Assembly: GCA_027625915.1 (NCBI GenBank)
Contig: JANTQA010000040.1
Span: forward strand, 248,001-312,000
DNA from: Anaeramoeba flamelloides
Lineage: Eukaryota > Metamonada > Anaeramoebidae
DNA length: 64,000 nt
Direction of reading: 5' to 3'
The stretch's first letter is position 1. Each line of letters starts with the position of its first letter. This document shows positions 35,534-46,600 of the stretch, piece by piece. The notes below the pieces were generated by a model, which was not told the DNA's origin, did not search any database, and saw only the letters and a program-made list of their open reading frames with translations. The translations under genes were made by a program, and so were the position numbers.

Positions 35534-35990
35534 CTGTTGAGAGAAAAATGTTGGAAACAGAAAAATGGTTGAACACCATTTTTAATTGGGAACATTAGTA
35601 AAATTGAAAATCAAATCCTATTGATAACTAGGTTACTTTTATATAAACCCAGGTTTTAATGTGTTACAAGTTCATTAATTTGTGGTTTGGGTAGAATACT
35701 AATTTGGATGGTTGATAACTAAAATAGATCTTGCTATTTTAACGAAAATCCAAGTTTTAGTAAAGTTACTATTAAATATGAAAATTGTAATTTTTAAACT
35801 TGCTTTAGATTATAAGAGATAAGGTTTTGAAAAAGAAGAATTACATTAATCATTATGTTAATAAGTAGATTATTGTTATTTTCTTTAGTTATTTCACAAA
35901 CAAAAGAAATTAAAAATCATTTTCACTAAGGTTCCCAATTAAAATTGCTGTTCAACCATTTTTCTGTGTCCAACATTTTTCTCTCAACAG
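35534..35990. mobile_element. Inverted-repeat element with TCA duplication
   Basis: 457 bp with ~60-bp nearly perfect terminal inverted repeats (outer end CTGTTGAGAGAAAAATGTTG; inner end 'TTAATTGGGAAC'). Direct TCA trinucleotides flank both ends (35531-35533, 35991-35993). A 3-bp duplication separates it from the TA-flanked elements nearby. No coding frame inside. Confidence 0.7.
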
Positions 35991-36265
35991 TCAAATTTAT
36001 TTGTATTTATCAGTAAACCAAAGTCCAAAATTAAAAGTATCCTTTCTTTCTTTTTACAAGTAAACATTCAAATTTATTGATCTAGGAAAACAAAAAGAGA
36101 TAATAAAAAAAAATGATCTGGAAAAATAAAGACTATTTATTTTTATCGACTGAAGAAATAACAAAAAAAATTATGATTTTGTAAGGAAATTCAGAATAAA
36201 AATTGATCAAGTCCCTTAAACAAGGGGAAATGAAGTTATCTCTTCTAAAATACAAATTCTTTTAT

Positions 36266-36415
36266 AATAAATGGGGAAAAAATATTCACTTCATTTTCAA
36301 TTTGCTTTTTTTTCAAATAGAATTTCCAATTTACAACCTATATCTTTGAAAACTCTATTTGAAAAAGAAAAATATGGAAAGAAAGTGAATATTTTCGCCC
36401 ATTTATACACAAAGT
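36266..36415. mobile_element. Short foldback MITE (AAATGGG ends)
   Basis: The left arm 'AAATGGGGAAAAAATATTCA' is inverted at the right as 'TGAATATTTTCGCCCATTTA'. An inner pair 'TTTTTCAAATAGA' / 'TCTATTTGAAAAA' is also present. TA flanks are plausible. A diverged relative lies at about 35085-35220. Confidence 0.6.
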
Positions 36416-37175
36416 TTATATAGGAAAAAAAATATTCAAGTGTTTAAAATGTTTTTTCTTTTTTTAATTGGTTTTATTCTTTAAATGACTCTTTTTTCAA
36501 TGATCTTATTTGAAATTAGGAAATTCAAAAAAAGGTCCATTAAGTAAACTTTTAGATTTTAAGATTTATGTTAATGTGTCAAATCAAACAAAATAATTAT
36601 TTTCTTAGTTGATCAATAAACAAGGTATTTTAAAGATCTACAGTTGTTTCAATTGTATACTCCTTATCAAATTCATTCATGAAAAGTTATTTCTGCTCTT
36701 CTTCACTAATGATTCAAATGGGAATAAAGTAAGAAAAAAATATTTCCAGTTTAAATGACGAACTATCTGAAACGAAAACGTCTATTAAATTTATCCTCTA
36801 AAATGTTCGTAGTGCGTTTTTAAATTCAATTTTTCCCTTATTTATAAAGCTAGTTTTATTGAAATGTAACTTAAAAATCAAAAAGCATTGTAGAGCTCAA
36901 TTGGGCTAAATAATCGATTTATTCAGTCAAAATGTCATTCCTTTAATTGACAAAATTAATTTTTCGAAAAAAAATAAAAATGTTTTCACTACCATTAATT
37001 TTAACAGTTTTCTTACAACACCAACCTCAAAATTGTCAGTAATCTTTAATTTTGATCAAAATTTTTTTTCTCCTTTTTCTTTTTAAAAAAAAAAACTGCT
37101 TAAAAATCAAAAAAACAAAAGTTTTTCTCATTTTTTTTTCTTATCTCTACTCTCAACAAATAATCTTCTATTACT

Positions 37176-37874
37176 ATGAACATCCACGAACAATTTGAAA
37201 AATACGACACAAACAAGGACGGATTCATCCAACCCGACGAACTTAAAAAAGGATTGGGAATCGAAGAAGATGAAGTAACCAAGATCTTTGAAGAATTTGA
37301 CAAAAACAAGGACGGAAAATTGGACTTTTATGAATTCAAATATATGATGCTTAAAAGAGAATTTGATCTTTTTGATAGCAACAATAATAACAAATTGGAA
37401 TTAAATGAAATTATGGAAGGGTACAGTCTTGACGAAGAAGCTGCCAAGAAGGTTATTGCTAAATATGACGAGAACAAGGACGGTTCTCTCCAATTCCATG
37501 AATTCAAACACTGGAAACATGACGTCTTCCTTCAAAACGAATTCAACCACTACGACACCAACAATGACGGATTCTTACAACCAGACGAACTTAAAACCGG
37601 CTACAAATTAGAAGAAGATGCAGTTACCAAGATCTTCAAAGAATTTGACAGCAACAGTGACGGAAAACTCGACTTCAATGAATTCTACAAATGGAAAATT
37701 ACAGAAGACTTCAGAAAACTTGACAAGAATAATGATGGTAAACTTGATTTAGAAGAGATCAAGACAGGATTCAGATGTGATGAAGAATGTGCCAAGAAAT
37801 TCATTGCTAAACATGATAAAAATAATGATAATTCCATTGACTTGAACGAATGGTATGGTGTCTGGAAAATATAA
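37176..37874 (+). CDS. Eight-EF-hand calcium-binding protein
   Basis: Intronless, 232 residues. Eight EF-hand loops begin with Asp at residues 11, 42, 67, 98, 127, 158, 183 and 214 and end with Glu 11 positions later (e.g. DTNKDGFIQPDE, DKNKDGKLDFYE). The spacing 31-25-31 repeats exactly after 116 residues, so a four-EF-hand unit was duplicated. Loop 3 (DSNNNNKLELNE) and loop 8 (DKNNDNSIDLNE) lack the usual Gly at position 6 and may bind calcium more weakly. No membrane segment or signal peptide, so a cytosolic calcium sensor or buffer is likely. Codon use is richer in C at third positions than its neighbours, suggesting high expression. The architecture differs from calmodulin (four EF-hands, about 149 residues). 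Confidence 0.93.
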   Translation: MNIHEQFEKYDTNKDGFIQPDELKKGLGIEEDEVTKIFEEFDKNKDGKLDFYEFKYMMLKREFDLFDSNNNNKLELNEIMEGYSLDEEAAKKVIAKYDENKDGSLQFHEFKHWKHDVFLQNEFNHYDTNNDGFLQPDELKTGYKLEEDAVTKIFKEFDSNSDGKLDFNEFYKWKITEDFRKLDKNNDGKLDLEEIKTGFRCDEECAKKFIAKHDKNNDNSIDLNEWYGVWKI

Positions 37875-39249
37875 TTTGTTTCTACAAATTTGAAATCACG
37901 GCTAAATGCAGGGTAGAATCAAAAAAAAAAAATTCAAAAAAAAAAAATCTTAAAGAATATTTTCTTTTAAACGTACAAATTTTGCCCAAGATTAATTTTC
38001 TTCTATCTAAAAATAAAAAAAGTTTTTCTTCTCTTTTTATTAAATTAAAAAATTAACTTGAAAACCCAATAAAATGCTATATAAAAGAAATCACATCTAA
38101 TTTTTTTTTTTTTTTCAATTTTTTTTTAGTTCAAGTTTTTAATAATTTATCAATAATTTTTTTTTTTCAAAAGATAAAAAAAATACTTATTCCAAAAACA
38201 ATTTTTAATTTTTTTCCAACCGACGAAATTTTTCTTTATCGTATTACCTTCAACTTTCAGGTTGACTTATGATCTTGAAATGAGGAAAAAAAGCTTGTAT
38301 TGTAGATACCTTAAAATCTTGTTATTTGTGTTGTGGGTTGGATCGATCTACAACTTTTTCTGTAATTTGTATATTGTTTAAAATTGAATTTTTTCAAGCA
38401 TGTTTCTAAAATCCAGTTTTTGTCATTAAATTACCATAGATCCAAAGGTATTGAATAATAAATGAGGAAATATTATTTAGATACCGATAATTTTTATTTA
38501 ATATTGATTTTATTTCAATTTATTAGAAAAATATCTAAAAATTGGTTACCAAAATTGTGTAATGGGGAAAAGAATAATTAAAATCTTCTTATTTTTTTTA
38601 AAAAGAGGAGCTAATAAACAAAATAAAACATTTAAAATGATTGAAATAAAAAAATTGTTTTAAATTTGAAAAAAATACTCTATATGATTCATAATATAGG
38701 AAAAATTTATTAAATGGAAAAAAACCATCCTAAAAATTTTTTTCAGATCTTTAATCGGTATTTGTACCACTTATATTTTTTTTATTAAAAATTCTCATTT
38801 TTGAAATTTCCACATTGGAAAAATCATATATTTTTATTTTTTTTAAAAATTATTTTAAATGGAAGATAATTCAATAATGAATTAAAAACAGTAAAAAACT
38901 AGAAAAATATTGACAAAGAGTTACCAAAAAAGAAGAATCAAAAGACTTTCATCAACAGAAGAAAAAAAAACATCAGTATCACAGAAAGAAAAAATCCCCA
39001 TACAAAAAATAGAGTTTTCAAATCTTCGAAAGGAAGAAGATAAAATCATAACAACGAATATTCACAAACTATTAGCAAAAAAAACATATAAGATATTTCC
39101 AAAAAATTATGGCATTTTTTTTTACATTTCATAAAAAATCATCTTTGTCAGTGGAGTATATATTAATTGACCTTATCACATCAAGTTTAATATTAATAAC
39201 AATTGAATAAATCGCTAATGTATTTATTATAAATATTATTTGTTTAAAA

Positions 39250-39740
39250 TATTTCCCAAAAATGAAAAAAAAAAAATGAAAGAACAATTTCAAAAAAAAA
39301 CTGTAAATATGATAAAGGTACAAAAGATTTTTTAAAACAATAAAATGCACTAATATATGTTTTCAATTCTATTTGAAAATTTGTTGAGATTAAACGGGTA
39401 ATAATCAAGGTTTTTTCAATCAAAAAGAAAATAATAAACACTGATTTTAACTCCTAAAAAATATCAGATATTTTTGAGATCCGAAAATTTAATATCTATT
39501 ATTTCAGTAATACAATACTGAGAAACAAATTGAATTATTACCAATAATCTATTAATGGTATTTAAAGATTTTAGATTTTTAAATACTTTTTTGAAGATTA
39601 AGTTTAAAAGATGTATTTTAAAATTAATTTACCCTAGTTTATTGGAAATAGCATACACAAAATCAACAAATTTTCCAACATTCCAAAGATCGAAGTAATT
39701 ATCATAATCATAATTATCAGGTACAATTTATTGGTCTTAA
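39250..39740 (+). repeat. Dispersed repeat E, copy 1
   Basis: Aligns with 58877-59383 in the same orientation: 'aatatttcc.aaaaatgaaaaaaa', 'acaaaagattttttaaa', 'ctatttgaaa.tttgttgagatta', 'aataataaaca', 'ttattggaaatagc'. Both copies run into a microsatellite at the same end. Confidence 0.6.
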
Positions 39741-39777
39741 CACACACACACACACATACACACGCATATATATATAT
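39739..39777. repeat. CA/TA microsatellite
   Basis: (CA)n with ATA and GCA interruptions passing into (TA)n, at the downstream end of repeat E copy 1. Confidence 0.9.
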
Positions 39778-39819
39778 CCCTTAGCACCCTGGATTTGCCT
39801 AAATTCAATCAAGTTTTTA

Positions 39820-40269
39820 CAGCCGTTCCAAGTCTACTATAAAATTTTAAATAAAACAAAATTGAGTTTTCTATTCTTATTTTACATTTTCAAAAAATTT
39901 GGAAATAAGAGTTATTATTCCAAAAAAAATTTCAATAAATGAGCTATTATTCAAATTTTGGAAAATTGAAAAAAAAAAAAAATTCAAGATCCTATAAAAC
40001 TTCAATATTATCAGTCCAAAAAAGTTTAAAAAATATATCAATATTTACTGATCTTTAAAAATTGTACCATTTTTGAACATTATTTTTAAGTGCTTCATGA
40101 ATCTTCAAATTGTTTTTTATTGATGTTTCAAAATTTGAATAATGGCTCATTTATTATTATTTTTTTTAAAATAATAACTCTTATTTCGGAATTTTTTGTA
40201 AATAGAAAATAAGAATAGAAAAATTAATTGTATTTTATTAAAAATTTTATAGTCACTTGAAAAGACTGT
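39820..40269. mobile_element. 450-bp foldback MITE with TA duplication
   Basis: Flanked by TA (39818-39819, 40270-40271). Arms of about 180 bp fold back: 'CAGCCGTTCCAAGT', 'ACTATAAAATTTTAAATAAA', 'TCTATTCTTATTTT', 'GAAATAAGAGTTATTATT' and 'AAATGAGC.ATTATTCAAA' on the left are inverted on the right. No coding frame. An end fragment lies at 11030-11095. Confidence 0.75.
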
Positions 40270-40918
40270 AATTAAAGATTTAAAAGGATATTGGTGTGCT
40301 AATATATTTATTTACTTATTTTTCTTTAATACAGATTGGATTATAATAAAAAGTTAAAATAGTTCAAAGATAAAGTAGTTATGTTAGGTATTTTTTCTTG
40401 TATTTGGAATAAAAATAATAATTATTCATTTTTACACTTTATTTAAAGATTTTTATTTTTATTTTAATTTTTTAAATAAGGCTATATATTACAATAATAG
40501 TAATTCTAAACTCAATAAATTAATTTATTAATAATAAAAAACAAATAATTTTGTTAATTTTGGGATTAACAAATACAAATAAAAATACCGTTTACTGAGA
40601 AATTTTTATTTTTTTTTTTTTTAGATAAAATTTTAATAAATATTAAATCCAGAGAAAAATAAAATCGATTAATTTAGGCCAAAAAATAAAAATTTAATAT
40701 GAATAATTTTCTAAAATTTTTAATTAAGCAATAGAAAATAATTAAAAAAACAAAACAAAAAAAAAAAAATAATTTCATTTATTACTTGAAATTAAACAAT
40801 TAATAACCTTTTTAACAGATAAAGCAATTAACCTTAAATTTAAATATAAAATAAAAAATAACTGTCATTATTTGTCGGTTTGAAGGGAAATACTGTTAAT
40901 ATATTTCATAGAATGTTT

Positions 40919-40983
40919 CTTGAAAGATATTTGGATATCTAAACTCATGCTAGAGCCTTCGTGATATCCAAATATCTTTCAAG
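40919..40983. ncRNA. Perfect 21-bp hairpin, possible small-RNA precursor
   Basis: The arm 40919-40939 (core GAAAGATATTTGGATATC) is exactly inverted at 40963-40983, with a 23-base loop of mixed composition. Imperfect pairing extends outward ('tactgttaat..cata.aatg' against 'catta..tg.att..ttaaca'), for a total stem of about 60 bp. The geometry resembles a microRNA-type precursor, but a foldback-element remnant is equally possible. No transcription evidence is available. Confidence 0.35.
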
Positions 40984-42534
40984 ATTCATTATGTGGAATC
41001 AATTAACAATATTTGACGAAAACAAGGAAAATACATAAAAAAATTGTCCTTAAAGTTTACTGGATGAAAAAAAAAACTAAAAAATTGGAGATCAATATAC
41101 TTTATTGTTTGATAAATAAAAAAAAAAGTTTATTTATTCTTTTTTTGGTTTTCTACTTCTTAAAAAAAAATCCTAATGGAAACTAATAAAGAGAGGTTTA
41201 AAGAGTTATTTGAGTATCATTTAAATTTCTTTTATTTATTCTGTTTTTAGATCCAATATTTTTTAAAACAATTAATACACACAGCATCGCATATAAATTA
41301 ACTAATTCTTGTTTCTTTTTTCAAATTTTTCTACCAATAATTTAATTTTCAAAGGGGTTACTCTACAAGTTTATTTTAACCCTGAATTTGTTTTTTTTTT
41401 TTGTTTTGATTTATTTGTATCCTTTTGCAAACTGTTAACCAATGAGTAAATCATTCAATGAACAATAAGTAAATTTTCGGATATTTGAACTGTAAAGAAT
41501 TTATCTGTGTTGATTTTTCCATTTATTGAAAAAATATCTTTCTTTTACTTTTGAAATTTAAAAAAATAATTAAAAAGTGAGTTAGTGTAATCGAAAGAAA
41601 AAAAAATGAAAATACAAAGATTGCTTTCAACCTTTGATATTAGTTTGTAACTAGAGGTAAATAGATTTTTCAACTTTTTTTTTTTGATTATAATCATTTA
41701 AAAAGAATTACAACTTCTCATTTTGATCTTTTAAATCTACTTCCCAACTACTTTTTTTTCTCAAAATCATCATTTCTCTAAATACACATAACCGAAAGGG
41801 AACCTTAATTAAACAACTCTTTTCACTTTTATAACTCGAAAGATTTTTTTCTGAGTTATAAAATTTTGACTCAACTGTTTCGATACAAAATTGGAAAATT
41901 CTTTGGCCAACTTGAATTCTTCTTTTAGAACAAATTCCTTCTGTTTAAATCTAATTTTAAAATTTTGTCAAGAATTATCCTGATTTTTGAGATATAATAA
42001 AAATACACCCACAGGTAGTACTCGCCACAGATAAAATTTTTGTTGAAGTAATAATACTATAACTTTGTAAAGTGGGTATTCACCTTTCTTTTCATTTTTT
42101 GGATTTTTTTTCTTGTAAGGACATAACTTTAAAATATTATTCAAAAATAATAAAATAATCTCTAAAAAGAATGATTTTTTTTAAGAATTTTATTATTAGT
42201 AAAAATTTGTAAAAAATCAATGTAAAAATTGGACTTTTCAATCTAAATTAATACGCTCTTGGAAAATAATTTTTGATATTTAGTTTCTTATTCAATAATA
42301 TTTTTAATTTTATAGACCTAGATCATAAAAAGATAAAAAAATAAAATAATAGTAAAAATTAAAAAAAAAAAAACAATTATTAATTTGGCCCAAACTATTG
42401 GCCAAATAATTCTAATTTGAAAAAAATTCTTGTTGAAAAAATTTCCAAATTTTACAAATAAAAAAAATATTATTTTATTTTGATTTTTTAATTTCAATTT
42501 TTTTTTATTATTAAATTATTTAGAATCAAATTTA

Positions 42535-43460
42535 TATATTGTTGTTGGATAGTATTCAACAGATGGAACAATTTTTCTGTGTGATGTTAAAATATCTTGT
42601 ATAACGAATAAATTATTCATTAAAGTATTTTAGTCAATATAGGTGCGAAACCTTCCCCAAAAAAATCTCTTTTACAGGAAAGAATGATGTGTTTTAATTA
42701 TTAAAACTAAGATTTTTTTGATGTTTAGACTAACATTTCAATAAAAAATAAATATTTTTTTTTTGACAAAAATTGGTTGGAAAAATAATGAAAGCACAAT
42801 AACCAGAAAAATTTTTCTAATGTTGAAATTTTTTTTTAAGTTAATTTTCAAATGTAAGTAACTATATAATTTTTAATTATAAATTTTTCTTTCTAAGATA
42901 ATTGTTTATAAATTATATATCTTATAATCCTTTCATAACAACTCAAATTAAAAATTTTGTTTTGAAGGTGATTAATATATTTGGGGCTCTAAGGGATATA
43001 TATTGTTATTGAATTTCAATCAATTATAAAACACATTTTCTGTATGATTTTAAATTATCTTTTATAATGAAGAAATTATTTACCAAAGTATTTTAGGCTC
43101 ATGTTGTGGCGAAACCTTCCCCAAAAAAATCTTTTTTACGTGAAAGAATGATGTGTTTTAATTATTAAAAACCACAAGTTTTTGATATTTAGACAAATTT
43201 TTCAAAAAAAAAAAAAAAATTTTTTTTTAGAATGAATTTTCAATTGAAAAATATAAAACCATAAAAACTAAGAAAAAATTTTCAAAGGTAGAAAAATTTT
43301 TAAAAGTTTATTTTTTTATTTTGGACACTTCTACAATTTTTTATTATAAAATTTTCTTTCTAATAATTATTTTGAAATTCTATATTATATAATATTTTCA
43401 TAACAATTCAAATTACAAAATATATTTCAAAGACAAATAGGTTATTTGTGGTTCTAAGGG
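42535..43460 (+). repeat. 464-bp tandem duplication with conserved core
   Basis: Two direct units start near 42535 and 42999; a third start ('gggatatatatat') appears at about 43461. The block 'gcgaaaccttccccaaaa' then 'gaaagaatgatgtgtttt' and 'aattattaaaa' (42645-42707 and 43109-43170) is almost identical, while the rest has diverged markedly. It lies just downstream of the 3' end of the ABC transporter gene. Confidence 0.75.
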
Positions 43461-43644
43461 ATATATATATATATATTTCAATTTATACAATAAAAAATGC
43501 AAATATATAAAATAACATAAAAAATTCACAAGTAAAAAAAAAAAAAAAAAACGAAGAAGGAAATGAAAACAATTAATAAAAATAAAAAGAAAAAGAAAAT
43601 AAAAAGAAAAAACATAATTGATAGTAAGAAAGTAAAAATTCAAA

Positions 43645-46600
43645 TTATTTTTGACCGTTTGAAATTTTTCTTAATTTTTCTGTATTTTGTTTACCCGTAT
43701 CTCTTACTAAGGAATATAAAAGACTATTTTCATTCTTTAATAAATTTACTGGTGTATCAAATTCATAAAGCAGGCCATCCTTGAGAGACATGATTCTATC
43801 GGAATCCATAATTGTGTGTAGTCTATGAGCGATTGTTATTGTTGTACAGTGTTTAAATTCCTTTCTGATTGTTTTTTGAATGAGATCATCTGAAAAGTTA
43901 TCTACACTTGAAGTTGCTTCGTCGAGAATCAAAATTTTGGTGTTTTTCAATAATGCTCTTGCAAGGCAGACTAATTGCTTTTCTCCAACTGAAAAATTTT
44001 CACCTCCTTCTGTGACTAAATGGTCAAGGCCGCCCTTTAAGCTTTGTATTTTGTCCTTTAATTGTACCAATTCTAATGCCTCCCAATATTCCTTGTCGGG
44101 GCGATCATTTTCGTTGATGGGATCCAAATTTTTACGTATGGAACCAGAAAACAAGATGGGGTCTTGTGGGATTATAGCGATCTTTGAACGCAAAATTTCC
44201 AAATTGATTTCAGAAATATCAATATCGTCGATTAATATTTGCCCCTCGAATAATTCCACGATTCGAAATAGAGTCAGTACTAAGCTGGATTTACCAGATC
44301 CTGTTCTCCCAATAATGCCAACTTTTTCCTGTGAGTTGATTATTGCCGAGATACCATTTAGCACTAAGCCCAATTCTGGTCGGTATCTCATTTTAATATT
44401 TCTGAATTCAATTTTGCCATTTGCTGGCCAGTTTGTCGAAGGTCCAGATAGCTCTTTATTTAGTCTATTTATTAAAGGTAGGGCTTCTGTGGGCAAATTG
44501 GTGTATTCACACATCCTTTCAACAGCATTCATATTTTTCTCCAATTGCGTAAAATTACGGACAATCCAAGTGAACACTGTGGTAATTTGCAAGGAGATGG
44601 TGATCGCAAGGGCGCCAAAGGATGGTTCGAGTGAATTCCTTGCAAACCAGACAAATAAGGAAACAGATAGCACTGTGAGGGCACCAATTAGTTCCAATCT
44701 TATCGCCAACCACCTGTTACTCATATGGCCACAATAGATTGCCCTTGTGAAGACGCTTAAGTTATCCAAGTTTCTTTTCATAAATTTCTTTTCGACATTG
44801 AATGCCCGGATTGTAGCGAGTCCGTCCAAGGTTTCGCCAAAGTGGCTATAAATCGGGGACTTTGAAATTGACTCAAGCCTTTTGATTTCCCTGGACGTTT
44901 TTCGGTAATATTGCATGATTCTATAATAAATCAATAAAATGAGTACCAGTGGGATCGTGAAATATGGCGTAACACTAATTATCACAATAATCCCACCAAT
45001 TAAACTACAAACCCAAATAATAATCCGATCCCATACCATCCCTAATTGTAAATCGACTTCATGCATATCCTTGTTAAATCGATTCAAAATCCTTCCAACG
45101 GGCGTGGTATCGAAAAAGCTCATGGGCGCCTTCAAAATCGTAAACAGGGATTTGTTATGCAATTTCGTGCCAGCCTTAACAGTGGATATTGCAATACTAT
45201 ATGATTTGCACACAGTGAAAATACTCGTAACAAATCCAAAAATTAGATAAATCATGATGAAAAACAGATCAGATTTGTTGTTGAAATACTTTCTCTCCGT
45301 CCAAATGGCCAGCCAATAGTCAGATCCACTTCTTCCCACTTCTCCCAATAGCGATATTACAACTATAAGTATAATAACTCCTAAACCACCAGCAGATTTG
45401 AAATATAATAAATAATGTTCCCATTTAACTGTCCCTGTTTCTCGATATTCTTCTTTAATTAATTCAATGTTTTTTTTTTTTGTTTTTTGATCCTTTACGA
45501 GATCAAGATCCAGATCAAGAGCTAGATCAAGATCTAATTTACTTTCCTCATCTTCATTCAATAAATTTTCTTTTTCTTCTTGAATTTCATTATTGAAATC
45601 ACTTTCGTTTAACATTGTTTTCACATCAATTTCTGTAATTGTTCCAATTTCCATTCGATTTTCATTTTCGATTTCTTGTTCTTGTTCTTTTTCTTTCTCT
45701 TTTTCAAGTTCAAGTTCAAGTTCATTTTCTTTCTTTTCTTGGTCTTTGCTTTCCATGTTGTCTTGGTTATTGCTAAAATGAAAATCTTTATTCACTAATT
45801 CGTTATAAGTTCCTTGATCGATAATTCCCCCGTCTTCAATGACAATAATATAATCCGATTGTGGCAAATATTGAATTTGATGGGATACTAATAAAACAGT
45901 TTTACTTTTTAATAAGTCGCCCTTAATGCAATTATCAAACAAATGCTTTCCAACGTGGGCATCCACGGCACTTAATGGATCGTCCAATAATAAAATGTCT
46001 TTATTAGAGTAAACCGACCGGGCTAAACTCACCCTTTGCTTTTGCCCGCCACTCAAATTGACTCCCTTTTCGCCGATTTCTGTTAAATCGCCGTTGGGTA
46101 ATATTTCCAAATCTGGCCGAAGGGCGCAAATGTCTAGCACATGATTATATTTTGTTTCATCAAATTCGTTATAAAAGATAATATTTTCTTTTAAGGTGCC
46201 ATGTAAGATCCATGACTCTTGTGAAGAATAGGCGATCGAACCATTTACTTCAATGTCCCCAACAAGCTTTGGGATTTCTCCGAGAATGGCAGAAAATAAT
46301 GAAGATTTCCCAGAACCTACTTTACCTATAATCGTTGTTAGTGTCCCACGTTTGATCTCCAAATTAATATTTGATAAGGTGTTCCTGTGGTTTTTTTTAT
46401 TAATATTCACTTCCCGATCACTCAGACTATCACCATTAATTAAATATCCATTTTCAATTAAATTTTCACTTCCACTTCCACTTTCGCTTCCACTTTTACT
46501 TTCAAATCCATTTAAATCTTCAATTTTCGTTTTATTGTTGTTTTTGTTTTTTTTTTCTGTGAAACCTGTGAAATCATTCTCCAAACTCAATGTGTTGCCC

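Larger units (their letters stand above)
30809..37175. other. Gene-free MITE-rich region
   Basis: No gene is supported in 6.4 kb. Within it are repeat H copy 3, an (AT)15 tract, repeat B, at least four inverted-repeat elements (32342, 34341, 35534, 36266) and a TA/TG microsatellite at 33094-33115. Remaining DNA is A+T homopolymers, with a C9 run near 33533. Confidence 0.55.
37875..43644. other. Gene-free repeat region
   Basis: No gene is supported. It holds repeat E copy 1 (39250-39740) with a terminal microsatellite, a 450-bp foldback MITE (39820-40269), a perfect 21-bp hairpin (40919-40983) and a 464-bp tandem duplication (42535-43460). A 74-codon K-rich frame at 38910-39134 lacks an ATG and is not believed. 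Confidence 0.5.

Noticed and set aside
38910-39134. 74-codon basic frame
   Set aside because: Begins at TTG with no ATG and lies next to a dispersed repeat; no matching splice acceptor and exon chain found.
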